In this document: positions 28,694-38,072 of the stretch, one piece after another
How the letters are laid out: every line of letters starts with the position of its first letter
How positions within the stretch are numbered: position 1 is the first letter of the stretch
Source of the DNA: an uncultured Gilliamella sp.
GTDB taxonomy: Bacteria > Pseudomonadota > Gammaproteobacteria > Enterobacterales > Orbaceae
DNA length: 64,000 nt
Assembly: GCA_946482005.1 (NCBI GenBank)
Contig: CAMLPV010000006.1
Span: 1-64,000 of the forward strand
Direction: 5' to 3'
Notes under the pieces: generated by a model
Database searches by the model: none
What the model saw: only the letters and a program-made list of their open reading frames with translations
What the model was told of the DNA's origin: nothing
Position numbers and translations under genes: made by a program

Positions 28694-31489
28694 ATGTCAG
28701 AATCAGGTAAAAAGGATTTGACGTTACTTGCGGATGGTAAGGCCATTGATGATGCGGTGGTAAATGTGAGTAATGTCACATTACATTATAAAAAAACCTG
28801 TGCACTTAATGATGTTAGTATTGCAATCCCACCAAGATGTATGGTGGGATTGATTGGTCCTGATGGAGTAGGTAAATCTAGTCTGTTGTCATTAATAGCG
28901 GGTGCGCACGTCATTCAAGAAGGAATAGTCAACGTTTTAGATGGTGATATGAAAGATAAATCACATCGAAAAAACGTGTGTACCCGTATTGCATATATGC
29001 CACAAGGTTTAGGGAAAAACCTTTATCCTACACTTTCCGTTGAAGAAAATTTACAATTCTTTGCTCGTCTATTTGGTAATGATGCCGTCGAAAGACGACG
29101 TCGCATCGATGAGTTAACTAAAAGCACTGGCTTATATCCTTTTTTATCCAGACCTGCTGGACGTTTGTCCGGTGGGATGAAGCAAAAAGTTAGTTTATGC
29201 TCTGCCTTGATTCATGACCCTGATTTACTTATTCTAGATGAACCGACCACCGGTGTTGATCCGCTTTCTCGCGCACAATTTTGGCAATTAATCAATAAAA
29301 TTCGCCAGCAACGACCGCAAATGAGTGTTATTGTTGCTACTGCTTATATGGATGAAGCGCAAAACTTTGATTGGTTAGTCGCGATGTATGGCGGTAAGAT
29401 CCTTGAAACAGGCACGCCACAAGCCTTATTGGCTAAAACAGGCAAAGATAATTTAGATGATGCCTTTATTCAGTTAATGCCAGAAGATGCTAGAGAAGGT
29501 TATCAAGCGGTTGAAATCCCACCATTAGATCTGAACAAAGATTTACAAGTAGCGATTGAAGCCAAAGGCTTAACCAAGCAATTCGGTGATTTTATTGCGG
29601 TTGATCACGTTAATTTTTCTATAAAGCAAGGTGAGATTTTTGGTTTTTTAGGATCGAATGGTTGTGGTAAATCAACAACCATGAAGATGTTAACCGGTTT
29701 ATTACCGATTTCATCTGGTGAAGCTTGGTTGTTTGGTAAATCGGTTGATGCCAGTGATATTAATGTTAGACGGCATTTAGGTTATATGTCGCAGGCGTTT
29801 TCACTTTATGGTGAATTAACTGTTGAACAGAACCTTGTATTACATGCCCGGTTATTTGGTATTGAAGAGAGCAAAATACCAGCAAGAGTTCAAGAGTTAG
29901 TTAAGCGTTTTGGTCTGGAAAATGAGTTGAAAAGTTTGCCAGATAGTCTACCTTTAGGGGTGAAACAGAGACTTTCTTTATCTGTTGCTGTGGTGCATAA
30001 TCCTGAAATTCTTATCCTAGATGAACCTACCTCTGGGGTCGATCCGATCGCTCGTGATGACTTTTGGCGTTTAATTATTGAACTTTCTCGAAAAGATAAA
30101 GTCACCGTATTTATCACTACCCACTTTATGAATGAAGCGGCGCGTTGTGATAGGATCTCATTAATGCATGCAGGTAAGGTATTAGCGAGTGATACGCCTG
30201 ACAATATCATCCATTCCAAAAACGCGAAAACCCTTGAAGATGCCTTTATCCGATATTTAGTCGATGCCGGAGCAGATGATACTCATAGCGATGAAAAAAT
30301 CAGTGAAGAGCCGAAAACTATACCGAATGAACCAGTTCAGACAGGTACTCAACATCTACAAGGATTTAGTTTAACACGTCTGATTGGATGTTTATGGCGT
30401 GAAACGTTAGAGTTATCACGCGATCCGCTGCGAGCATTGTTAGCACTACTCGGTTCGGCGATATTAATGTTAGTGATGGGTTATGGTATCACTATGGATG
30501 TCGAGGATCTAAATTTTGCGGTATTAGATCGTGATCAAACGATTACTAGCCAAAATTATGTTACTAATCTCTCTGGTTCTAAACGCTACTTTATTGAGAA
30601 ACCGCCAATCATTGATTATGATGATATGGATCATAGAATGAGAAGTAATGAGATAGCATTAGCTATTGAAATTCCACCTAATTTTGGTCGTGATATTCAG
30701 CGTGGTGATCCGGTTAATATCGGTATTTGGATTGATGGCGCCATGCCATTACGTGCCGATACCATTAAAGGATATGTACAAGGTATGCACCTTGCTTGGT
30801 TAAGTGACAAAATCAAAACCACCACCGGCACCGCATCTAGCTCATTGGCAAATATTGAAACGCGTTATCGTTATAATCCGGATATTAAAAGTTTGCAAGC
30901 GATGGTGCCAGCTGTCATTCCTATTTTACTCTTAATGATTCCGTCAATGTTAGCGGCATTATCCGTAGTGCGCGAAAAAGAGATGGGATCAATAATTAAC
31001 TTATATGTAACCCCAGTTACACGAACAGAGTTTTTACTAGGTAAACAGGTTCCTTATATTGTTATTTCGATGCTTAGCTTTTTATTGTTGTTGCTAATGG
31101 CCGTTACTATATTTGGTGTACCGATAAAAGGTAGTTTGCTAACTTTATGTTTAGCTGGATTAGCTTATTGTATTATTGCTACTGGCTTTGGTTTACTTGC
31201 TTCGACGGTAACACGTAGTCAAATTGCGGTTATCTTTTTAACCTGTGTTGGTACCATGTTACCTGCAATACAATTTTCGGGGTTACTCAATCCTGTAGCA
31301 TCATTAGAAGGGAGTGGGCGATATATTGGTGAAGTTTATCCAACAACCCATATGCTTATTATTGCCCGTGGTGTTTTCAATAAGGCATTAGGATTTTTTG
31401 ATTTACATAACTCGATATTTACCTTACTGATTACTATTCCGATTATACTTGGTGCAAGTATATTCCTCCTCAAAAAACAAGAAGGATAG
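28694..31489 (+). CDS. rbbA: RbbA-type fused ABC transporter ATPase/permease
   Basis: This 931-residue protein has two ATPase domains followed by an ABC-2 permease domain. Domain 1 has Walker [10 protein letters not shown] (55-63), RLSGGMKQK and [11 protein letters not shown]. Domain 2 has Walker [10 protein letters not shown] near 320, a degenerate signature LPLGVKQR and [11 protein letters not shown]. The C-terminal part (about 560-931) has an N-terminal helix, a periplasmic domain and five more helices. E. coli RbbA (911 residues) was purified as a ribosome-bound ATPase, but the fused permease and the adaptor next door also fit an exporter. It starts 13 bases after yhiI. Confidence 0.9.
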   Translation: MSESGKKDLTLLADGKAIDDAVVNVSNVTLHYKKTCALNDVSIAIPPRCMVGLIGPDGVGKSSLLSLIAGAHVIQEGIVNVLDGDMKDKSHRKNVCTRIAYMPQGLGKNLYPTLSVEENLQFFARLFGNDAVERRRRIDELTKSTGLYPFLSRPAGRLSGGMKQKVSLCSALIHDPDLLILDEPTTGVDPLSRAQFWQLINKIRQQRPQMSVIVATAYMDEAQNFDWLVAMYGGKILETGTPQALLAKTGKDNLDDAFIQLMPEDAREGYQAVEIPPLDLNKDLQVAIEAKGLTKQFGDFIAVDHVNFSIKQGEIFGFLGSNGCGKSTTMKMLTGLLPISSGEAWLFGKSVDASDINVRRHLGYMSQAFSLYGELTVEQNLVLHARLFGIEESKIPARVQELVKRFGLENELKSLPDSLPLGVKQRLSLSVAVVHNPEILILDEPTSGVDPIARDDFWRLIIELSRKDKVTVFITTHFMNEAARCDRISLMHAGKVLASDTPDNIIHSKNAKTLEDAFIRYLVDAGADDTHSDEKISEEPKTIPNEPVQTGTQHLQGFSLTRLIGCLWRETLELSRDPLRALLALLGSAILMLVMGYGITMDVEDLNFAVLDRDQTITSQNYVTNLSGSKRYFIEKPPIIDYDDMDHRMRSNEIALAIEIPPNFGRDIQRGDPVNIGIWIDGAMPLRADTIKGYVQGMHLAWLSDKIKTTTGTASSSLANIETRYRYNPDIKSLQAMVPAVIPILLLMIPSMLAALSVVREKEMGSIINLYVTPVTRTEFLLGKQVPYIVISMLSFLLLLLMAVTIFGVPIKGSLLTLCLAGLAYCIIATGFGLLASTVTRSQIAVIFLTCVGTMLPAIQFSGLLNPVASLEGSGRYIGEVYPTTHMLIIARGVFNKALGFFDLHNSIFTLLITIPIILGASIFLLKKQEG

Positions 31490-31494
31490 ATATT

Positions 31495-32625
31495 ATGCAA
31501 AGTTTTATTAATATTTATCGCTTAGGTATTAAAGAGTTATGGGGATTAATTCGTGATCCAATCATGTTACTGTTAATCGCCTACTGCTTTACACTGGATA
31601 TTTATACCGCAGCTACCGCAACTTCAGACTCGCTTCACCATGCGTCGATTGCAATAGTTGATGAAGATGATTCACCGTTATCTAGGCAAATTATCGCAGC
31701 GCTTTATCCACCAATGTTTAATAAACCTGTTAAATTAAATTCAATGGATGAAGTTGACCGCGGAATGGATACCGATAGTTATACCTTTGCATTAAATATA
31801 CCGCCTAACTTTCAACGCGATGTGTTAAATAACCAAAGTCCAGAGATTCAACTTAATATTGATGCAACCCGAATGGGGCAGGCTTTTGTTGGTAATGGTT
31901 ATATTACGCAAATTGTCACCAGTGAAATAACTAAATACTTTAATCAAATGGATAAACCAACCAGTTTACCGGTCAATATTGAAGTTCATGCGGCCTTTAA
32001 TCCTAATTTAACCCGTTCTTGGTTTGGTTCTGTCATGGAGATTATTAATATAGTTACCACATTGTCGATTATTTTAACCGGTGCTGCGTTAATGAAAGAG
32101 CGCGAGCATGGTACTATCGATCACTTGCTATCAATGCCAGTGACACCATTTCAAATTATGATCTCAAAAGTTTGGTCTATGGGGCTAGTGGTACTAGTTT
32201 CGACTTGGGGTGCACTGTTAGTTGTCGTTCATGGTTGGTTAAATGTGCCAATTGAAGGCTCGATTACCTTATTTTTAATAGGTGCAGCGTTACATTTATT
32301 CGTGACAACGTCACTTGGGATCTTTATGGCAACCGTGGCTAAATCAACAGCACAATTTGCGATGCTATTTATTTTGATTCTTTTACCGTTACAGATGCTT
32401 TCTGGTGGTAGTACGCCGCGAGAAAGTATGCCGGAAGTGGTACAAAATATTATGTTATTTGCGCCAACCACTCATTTTGTCGAATTAGGGCAGGCAATTT
32501 TATATCGAGGAGCTGGTTTAAGTGTGGTTTGGACCTCGTATGCGTGGTTATTAGGAATCGGTAGTGTGTTTTTCCTTATTGCACTGAAACGTTTTCGTAG
32601 CTCAATTGTTAATATGGGTTCTTAA
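31495..32625 (+). CDS. yhhJ: ABC-2 type permease YhhJ
   Basis: This 376-residue ABC-2 permease has one N-terminal helix, a periplasmic domain of about 150 residues and five C-terminal helices (ALMKEREHGTIDHLLSMP is the conserved cytoplasmic loop). It should pair with the permease half of RbbA and the YhiI adaptor. It starts five bases after the rbbA stop, so the three genes form one operon. Its 3' end was duplicated: a decayed copy lies at 33292-33395. Confidence 0.9.
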   Translation: MQSFINIYRLGIKELWGLIRDPIMLLLIAYCFTLDIYTAATATSDSLHHASIAIVDEDDSPLSRQIIAALYPPMFNKPVKLNSMDEVDRGMDTDSYTFALNIPPNFQRDVLNNQSPEIQLNIDATRMGQAFVGNGYITQIVTSEITKYFNQMDKPTSLPVNIEVHAAFNPNLTRSWFGSVMEIINIVTTLSIILTGAALMKEREHGTIDHLLSMPVTPFQIMISKVWSMGLVVLVSTWGALLVVVHGWLNVPIEGSITLFLIGAALHLFVTTSLGIFMATVAKSTAQFAMLFILILLPLQMLSGGSTPRESMPEVVQNIMLFAPTTHFVELGQAILYRGAGLSVVWTSYAWLLGIGSVFFLIALKRFRSSIVNMGS

Positions 32626-32696
32626 TTTTATGAATAATAAAAGTGCAAAAATTAACTTTATTTGCACTTAACAATTTAAATTGTTGAAGTTTTTTT

Positions 32697-33119
32697 ATGA
32701 AAAAAATTCATTTATTAAAATATATTATCGCAATTGTAGCTGTTATTACTATTCCTTTTGCAATGGCCGAATCTTCAGATAATATTGATAATAATACAAC
32801 TGAAGCTATTCACGTCTATAATCCAAGAGCACCATTTTTAGATGTCAATAACAAGGCAACTGAATTTATTACCGTTTATAACAAAGAGCATCATACTAAT
32901 TTACATACTGTCGAAGTAAATGGAACATATTGTTTACCTAGTTGCCTTGTACCATTAAAAGCTGATTGGAAGATATCTCAAGCTCATGGTGGTAAAATTC
33001 CTTTTCGATATGTTATTTCTATTTCTTGTGAAAAATCGACGGATAATAGATATAGAGAATGGTATATTGATGTGCTAGTTCGCAATGAACAAGGAAAATC
33101 AATTCAATCGATTGATTAA
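32697..33119 (+). CDS. small secreted protein, duplicate A
   Basis: This 140-residue protein has a signal peptide (KYIIAIVAVITIPFAMA, cleavage near 25). The mature part includes NKATEFITVYNKEHHTNLHT, a cysteine pair (CLPSC) and a third cysteine in ISISC. I do not recognise the family. It is a paralogue of the gene at 33485, almost identical at both ends (MKKIHLLKY..IAIVAVIT and NEQGKSIQSID) with a diverged middle and a 16-residue longer linker after the signal. The 5' flank CACTTAACAATTTAAATT is shared, but no good Shine-Dalgarno sequence is visible. Confidence 0.7.
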   Translation: MKKIHLLKYIIAIVAVITIPFAMAESSDNIDNNTTEAIHVYNPRAPFLDVNNKATEFITVYNKEHHTNLHTVEVNGTYCLPSCLVPLKADWKISQAHGGKIPFRYVISISCEKSTDNRYREWYIDVLVRNEQGKSIQSID

Positions 33120-33155
33120 AGGTCTATTTTTTTGATTTATCAGTTAATCAATTGT

Positions 33156-33275
33156 CTATTTAGCAAAAGTTAACTTGTACCAATGATTAATATACCATTA
33201 ACTGAGTAAATTTCGCTTGATTTGCTAAGCAACGGTTTTTCTGATATTGCCTAGTAAATAGTATTCATTCTATTG
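33156..33275 (-). pseudogene. umuC 3'-end remnant
   Basis: The minus-strand frame aligns codon by codon with the last 40 or so codons of the intact umuC at 33888. The original TAG stop is kept, WYKLTFAK matches WDELPLVK, and QIKR and NTI are shared. Two in-frame stops have arisen (the Trp before QIKR and a Gln are now stop codons). The offset to the intact gene is about 730-740 bases. It is one arm of the tandem duplication described under findings. Confidence 0.85.
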
Positions 33276-33291
33276 AATTAAAACCGACAAA

Positions 33292-33395
33292 TCTTATCGT
33301 GGTTTAAGTATTTTTTGGCTGTTTTGTTACATGCGTGGTTAGTTGCTAGTGGTATTATCTTCTTTATTATTGCGCTTAAACGTTTTGGTAGTTAA
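33292..33395 (+). pseudogene. yhhJ 3'-end remnant
   Basis: The frame ending at TAA 33393-33395 reads HAWLVASGIIFFIIALKRFGS, against YAWLLGIGSVFFLIALKRFRS at the end of YhhJ. DNA similarity begins near 33292 (GTGGTTTAAGT is shared). It directly abuts the umuC remnant, so the duplication junction lies between about 33276 and 33291. Confidence 0.85.
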
Positions 33396-33484
33396 TTGTT
33401 GATATTGACATCTATTTTTTATCAATGTTAAAGTTACGAAAATAATGTTTTTTCACTTAACAATTTAAATTATTAAAGTTTTTT

Positions 33485-33859
33485 ATGAAAAAGATTCATT
33501 TACTAAAATATAGTATCGCAATTGTAGCTGTTATTACAGTTCCTTTGGCACAGGCTATGACGCTTGATGAAGTTTTCGGTGAAATTGATAATAAGGCGAC
33601 TGAATTTATAACCACCTATAATCAAGAACATCATACTAATTTACATACACTTGAAGCAAATAGAAAATTTTACGCATCTAACTGCCTTTTACCATTAAAG
33701 GTAAAGTGGCATAAACTACATTTAGGCTTAAAAAATCTTCCTCACAAATATGGGCTTTCAATCTCTTGTCAAAAATCTATTGATAGTGATCATAGAAAAT
33801 GGGATGTATATGTTGATGTAAGAAATGAACAAGGTAATTCAATTCAATCAATTGATTAA
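33485..33859 (+). CDS. small secreted protein, duplicate B
   Basis: This 124-residue paralogue of the 32697 product has a signal peptide (KYSIAIVAVITVPLAQA). Shared features: NKATEFITTYNQEHHTNLHT, a cysteine near NCLLPLK, SISCQKS, and the end RNEQGNSIQSID. The first cysteine of the CLPSC pair is replaced here (YASNC). Both copies lie 70-90 bases after a yhhJ end. Both open frames are intact after long divergence, which suggests selection. The function is unknown. Confidence 0.7.
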   Translation: MKKIHLLKYSIAIVAVITVPLAQAMTLDEVFGEIDNKATEFITTYNQEHHTNLHTLEANRKFYASNCLLPLKVKWHKLHLGLKNLPHKYGLSISCQKSIDSDHRKWDVYVDVRNEQGNSIQSID

Positions 33860-33887
33860 ATTATTATCTTAGCGGTTAATCCGTTAT

Positions 33888-35153
33888 CTATTTTACCAAA
33901 GGTAACTCATCCCAACGAGTCGTATATCGTTGGCTAAGTCGCTCTCGCTTGATTTGCCATGCAGCAGTTTGTCTGATACCACCTAAGTGAATAGTATTTT
34001 TTCCCATTTTCTGATTGATGTCATCTATGGTTTTCATTAATTGTTCACTTTTGTGTTTTTCAGTTGCTGATGTTTCAGCAGTAAATAAATCCGATTGACA
34101 ATAATTATCTTTAGTTTTTAAATCAAGTAGCATCACACCTGATTTCATAAATAAAAAACCTGGTTTATAAATGGATCGTAACCCTTTTTGAGCCGCATGA
34201 ATGATTAATCTTGAATCATCGGTCGTCGATAATAATGGCACCACAACTGACGGATTATATTGAGGTAATTCTGGTCGAAATCGGTTGGTTTTTAAAAAGA
34301 TCAATACGGCACTGGCAACTGATTTTTGCTTTCTTAGTTTCTCTGCGCCACGGCTGGCATGCACACGAATTGCTTCTTGTATATCAAATAGATCATTGGT
34401 TAAATGACCAAAACTACGTGATGTCATAATATTTTTTTTAGCGGTATGCAGGTCATCTAATTCAATACAACTAATACCACGGAGTTCAAGCACGGTACGC
34501 TCAAGGACAACTGAAAATAACTGTCTGATTTGTTTTAAATTAGCTTGATATAAATCCCAAGCGGTGTGAATACCTAATACTTTTAACCGTTGAGCAATTC
34601 GCCAACCAACGCCCCATATATCTTCAACCGAAAATTGTTTTAAGGTGGTTGCTATCTCTTCTTGATTTGTAGGAAAACAAAAAACACCTTGATAAATGGG
34701 TTGTTTTTTGGCGATATGATTAGCTAACTTTGCTAATGTGCGAGTAGTGGCAACCCCTATACTGACAGGGATGCCCGTATCTCGTTTTACTATTGCTTTT
34801 AAATTTTGGCAATGATTTAAAACATGGCTAAATCCGTTTAAATGAATAAAGGCTTCATCGATAGAATAAAGCTCGATATCCGCAGTATAATGGCGAACGG
34901 TATCAAATACTCGCTGACTCATATCTCCATAAAGCTCATAATTAGAGCTTAATAAGGTAATTTTTTTTTGAATATGGGGTGGAATTTGATAGGCCGGCAT
35001 ACCCATAGCGACTAATGGTTTTAATTCATTAGAACGAGCGATTACACAACCATCATTATTAGAAAGGATTCCAATTGGTTTTCCTTCTAATTTGGGATTA
35101 AATACTCGTTCACAGGATGCATAAAAATTATTACAATCAATTAAACCAATCAT
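33888..35153 (-). CDS. umuC: UmuC, catalytic subunit of DNA polymerase V
   Basis: This 421-residue Y-family translesion polymerase is close to E. coli UmuC (422). The start MIGLIDCNNFYASCE at 35153 overlaps the umuD stop by one base (TGATG); the 17-residue upstream extension is rejected because it lies in umuD. Catalytic acids are D6 and D99/E100 in SIDEAF. The helix-hairpin-helix region VEDIWGVGWRIAQRL and a little-finger domain follow. With UmuD' it copies damaged DNA in the SOS response. Part of its 3' end exists as a second remnant copy at 33156-33275. Confidence 0.93.
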   Translation of the reverse strand: MIGLIDCNNFYASCERVFNPKLEGKPIGILSNNDGCVIARSNELKPLVAMGMPAYQIPPHIQKKITLLSSNYELYGDMSQRVFDTVRHYTADIELYSIDEAFIHLNGFSHVLNHCQNLKAIVKRDTGIPVSIGVATTRTLAKLANHIAKKQPIYQGVFCFPTNQEEIATTLKQFSVEDIWGVGWRIAQRLKVLGIHTAWDLYQANLKQIRQLFSVVLERTVLELRGISCIELDDLHTAKKNIMTSRSFGHLTNDLFDIQEAIRVHASRGAEKLRKQKSVASAVLIFLKTNRFRPELPQYNPSVVVPLLSTTDDSRLIIHAAQKGLRSIYKPGFLFMKSGVMLLDLKTKDNYCQSDLFTAETSATEKHKSEQLMKTIDDINQKMGKNTIHLGGIRQTAAWQIKRERLSQRYTTRWDELPLVK

Positions 35154-35596
35154 CAATGCCCCCGTTTGCGTAGAGAGTGAATTGTATGTATTACTACTCC
35201 CCAAATATGTACTTCTTTGCCAGCTAGTGAAATAGGTGGATAAAGCCGATTACCAGACAATAAATGATGTTCGCCATTAATAAAACTTAAACATTTACAA
35301 GTTAATTCACCGTCAACAGCAGCAACAACAATATCATCGATTTTCGGTTCTAAAGAGCGATCAACAACAAGCAAATCACCACTATAAATACCATAATCGA
35401 TCATTGAGTCGCCAATCGCTTTAATATAGTAAGTGGCACTTGGATGTTTGACTAAGTGGCTAGTAAGATCTAATTTTGTTTCTAAATAATCATCAGCAGG
35501 CGAAGGAAATCCTGCTCTTACTGGTGTATCAACCAAAGGTAAATAAACGGCGAGCGAACTATTTGCCTGCCCAAGAATTACACAATATTTATTCAA
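35153..35596 (-). CDS. umuD: UmuD, self-cleaving subunit of DNA polymerase V
   Basis: This 147-residue LexA-like S24 peptidase has the predicted self-cleavage site A28-G29 in VRAGFPSPADD. Catalytic residues are S64 in GDSMID and K101 in ELTCKCL. RecA-stimulated cleavage gives UmuD', which activates UmuC. It is the first gene of the umuDC operon and overlaps umuC by one base. A LexA-like box lies 66 bases upstream, consistent with SOS control. Confidence 0.93.
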   Translation of the reverse strand: MNKYCVILGQANSSLAVYLPLVDTPVRAGFPSPADDYLETKLDLTSHLVKHPSATYYIKAIGDSMIDYGIYSGDLLVVDRSLEPKIDDIVVAAVDGELTCKCLSFINGEHHLLSGNRLYPPISLAGKEVHIWGVVIHTIHSLRKRGH

Positions 35597-35661
35597 GAAA
35601 ATACTCCAACAAAATAATAAAAAACGAACAATGCAAGATTATTCGCATTAAAAAAAGAAAT

Positions 35662-35677
35662 ATGTATAAATATACAG
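35662..35677. promoter_or_regulatory. LexA (SOS) box upstream of umuDC
   Basis: On the minus strand the site reads CTGTATATTTATACAT, matching the CTGT-N8-ACAG LexA consensus except for the last base, with an AT-only spacer. It lies about 66-81 bases before the umuD start. Confidence 0.75.
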
Positions 35678-35815
35678 TGTAAAATTCTTAATTCAATAAA
35701 AATGAGTGTAAAAAAAGATAAAAATAGATTACTAAAAAGGATAATTTGTTACTTTACAAGTCACTAAAATTTAATTAGGATATGCGCCATTATAAATAGC
35801 GAAGGAGATTTTATT

Positions 35816-35857
35816 ATGATTTATTTAACAAACCTTTGCGGGCTGATCAGCCAATAA
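35816..35857 (+). CDS. 13-codon leader-like ORF upstream of rtcB-prfH
   Basis: ATG at 35816 opens MIYLTNLCGLISQ and ends at TAA 35855-35857. It has a strong ribosome site, AAGGAG at 35802-35807, eight bases before the ATG, and a TATAAA-like -10 box near 35790. A perfect palindrome GGCTGATCAGCC (35841-35852) spans its end. It precedes rtcB by 281 bases on the same strand. It may be a real small peptide or a regulatory leader whose translation senses ribosome state. No homologue is known to me. Confidence 0.4.
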   Translation: MIYLTNLCGLISQ

Positions 35858-36138
35858 TTAAGTAACTTTTTCTATTCTTACTTCAATTCAGTTAGCTGAC
35901 CTTAACCTGCCAATTAATTTATACCCATTGTTTAAAGACAACTTGATACTATTCAAGTAAAACTAATTATTGAAAAACGTATTAATAGTGATCACATCGT
36001 CACTAGATAAAATTAAACATTTCTTAACGGCCAATGTTTGAGTTGCCTATGCGTTTTATTTAAATAATTCATTTAAAATTTTGTCTTTAAACAATATTAG
36101 AAAAAATAACAATAATATTTATTTAAATGGATTGATAT

Positions 36139-37227
36139 ATGGACAATTCTATACAGGTGCTATCTGATAAAGCGTCACTAATAGCATCTAAAAATACTTG
36201 GATCGAAGGTTTAGCAATACAACAATTACTGACAACGGCCGATTTACCCAATATGGTTAAAGTCATGGGGATGCCCGATCTTCATCCAGGCAAAGGCTAC
36301 CCGATTGGTGCGGCATATTTAAGTCGTGAAATAATTTATCCGGCATTAATTGGTAGCGATATCGGTTGTGGCATGGGATTTTGGCAAACTGATATTAATC
36401 TTGCCAAATTGAGTATTGATAAATTAGCTAAGAAAATAGGTAATATTGATTTGCCTGATACTCATCATAAATATAATTTAGGCACTATTGGTGGCGGGAA
36501 TCATTTTGCTGAAATTCAAAAAGTCAGTAAGATTTTTGATGCAACATTATTTAATCACTACCAACTTAATGCCGAAAAACTGTTTTTATTAGTACATAGT
36601 GGTTCAAGAGGTTTAGGACATGCTATTTTGCAAAATCAATTATCACGCTTTGGTTATCAAGGCTTAGCAGATAATAGTGATGATGCATTAAGATATCTTG
36701 AAAAACATGATAATGCGGTGGCTTTTGCTCAGTTAAATCGTCAAGTAGTGGCTGACAGATTAATGACTAATTTGAATACTCAAGGTCAAGAAGTGCTTAA
36801 TGTTTGCCATAATTTTTTACAAAAAGTTACTATAGATAAACAGAGTTATTGGTTACATCGTAAAGGTGCATCATCAGCAATGGATGAGCTAGTGATTGTG
36901 CCAGGATCACGTGGTGATTACAGCTATTTAGTTAAACCGATTCAACGCGAAGATCTACTTATGTCATTAGCACATGGTGCTGGACGTAAATGGCGTCGAG
37001 CTGATTGTAAAGGTAAGTTGGAGAATCGCTATTCAATGCAAGAACTTAAACGTACCAAACTAGGTAGTCGTGTTATTTGTGAGGATAGTAGTCTTATTTT
37101 TGAAGAAGCACCACAAGCTTACAAATCAATTGATAGTGTAATTGAATCAATGCAGCAAGCGAATATTGTTACTGTTATTGCACAATTAACACCAATATTG
37201 AACTATAAAACACAAGGAGGTCACTAA
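36139..37227 (+). CDS. RtcB-family RNA ligase (RtcB2, PrfH-linked type)
   Basis: This 362-residue RNA ligase of the RtcB family joins 2',3'-cyclic-phosphate or 3'-phosphate ends to 5'-OH ends using GTP and Mn2+. Metal and catalytic residues are visible: D74 and C77 in [12 protein letters not shown]122 in GGGNHFAE, H153 in [10 protein letters not shown], and the guanylylated histidine H279 in SLAHGAGRK. It is shorter than E. coli RtcB (408), as expected for the RtcB2 branch. Its stop overlaps the prfH start (TAATG), so they are translationally coupled. No rtcR or rtcA is nearby. Confidence 0.9.
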   Translation: MDNSIQVLSDKASLIASKNTWIEGLAIQQLLTTADLPNMVKVMGMPDLHPGKGYPIGAAYLSREIIYPALIGSDIGCGMGFWQTDINLAKLSIDKLAKKIGNIDLPDTHHKYNLGTIGGGNHFAEIQKVSKIFDATLFNHYQLNAEKLFLLVHSGSRGLGHAILQNQLSRFGYQGLADNSDDALRYLEKHDNAVAFAQLNRQVVADRLMTNLNTQGQEVLNVCHNFLQKVTIDKQSYWLHRKGASSAMDELVIVPGSRGDYSYLVKPIQREDLLMSLAHGAGRKWRRADCKGKLENRYSMQELKRTKLGSRVICEDSSLIFEEAPQAYKSIDSVIESMQQANIVTVIAQLTPILNYKTQGGH

Positions 37228-37844
37228 TGGCATTGCTGTTTTTTTCCTCCGCTAGAGGACCTGATGAGTGTACTTTAGCTGTTGCTAAAGCGGTAACACA
37301 ATTTTTAACAGAGGCCGATCAAAAGTCAGTCACTACTGAAATTATCGAAAGCGTATTGGGCGATAAGCCCAATACTTTTCGGTCAGTATTATTATCGGTT
37401 GAAGGTATAGAAAGTGAGGCGTTAATACAGCGTTGGCTAGGTACAATACAATGGATATGTCAAAGTCCTTATCGTCCAACCCATAAGCGTAAAAATTGGT
37501 TTTTGGGGGTAACTTGTTTACCTAACCCTATGGAGTTAAAGGATAATACCATTGAATTTACTACTATGAAATCATCAGGAGCAGGTGGTCAACATGTCAA
37601 TAAAACAGAATCAGCTGTGCGAGCAATACACTTAGCGACCGGTATTAGTGTTAAAGTGCAAACCGAACGTAGTCAACATGCGAATAAACGGTTAGCCAAA
37701 TTACTATTGGCGCACAAATTAGCGCAATATGAGGTGGATCAACATGAACAACAAAAAAATATCCGTCAACAGTTCCACTATTCTATATTAAGAGGTAATA
37801 GCCAATTAATCTTTCATGGTGAAAAATTTCAGGAGAAAAAATGA
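37227..37844 (+). CDS. prfH: PrfH, peptide-chain-release-factor-like protein
   Basis: This 205-residue class-I release-factor-like protein retains the peptidyl-tRNA hydrolysis motif G120-G-Q122 in [17 protein letters not shown], and a basic C-terminal part. It lacks the large stop-codon-recognition domain of RF1/RF2. In the literature PrfH releases peptides from ribosomes whose 16S rRNA decoding site was cut by colicin E3-type nucleases, allowing RtcB2 to reseal the rRNA. The coupled gene order here is the same as in that repair module. Confidence 0.9.
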   Translation: MALLFFSSARGPDECTLAVAKAVTQFLTEADQKSVTTEIIESVLGDKPNTFRSVLLSVEGIESEALIQRWLGTIQWICQSPYRPTHKRKNWFLGVTCLPNPMELKDNTIEFTTMKSSGAGGQHVNKTESAVRAIHLATGISVKVQTERSQHANKRLAKLLLAHKLAQYEVDQHEQQKNIRQQFHYSILRGNSQLIFHGEKFQEKK

Positions 37845-38072
37845 TAAAGAAAAATTAAAAAATTTCTGTATTATAAGCAGATAGATTCTTTTTCATATTT
37901 TTTTAGCTGAAATAGATGCGACAAGATAATTTAGATTTTAGATTAAAATCTGTCAAAATGATATTTAATGATGGGAAATAATAATTATTAATGTTGTTAT
38001 TTACAGAACTAATGACTAATATTAATTCTAAAATAGTAATAGAAATTATATTTTGAGGGTAGGAATAGGGAA

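Noticed and set aside
35841-35852. GGCTGATCAGCC palindrome as a terminator
   Set aside because: No T tract follows and it overlaps the end of the small ORF, so it is kept as part of the leader finding rather than called a terminator.
35940-36138. sigma-54 promoter for rtcB, as in E. coli rtcBA
   Set aside because: I found no correctly spaced GG-N10-GC element, and no rtcR gene is present.
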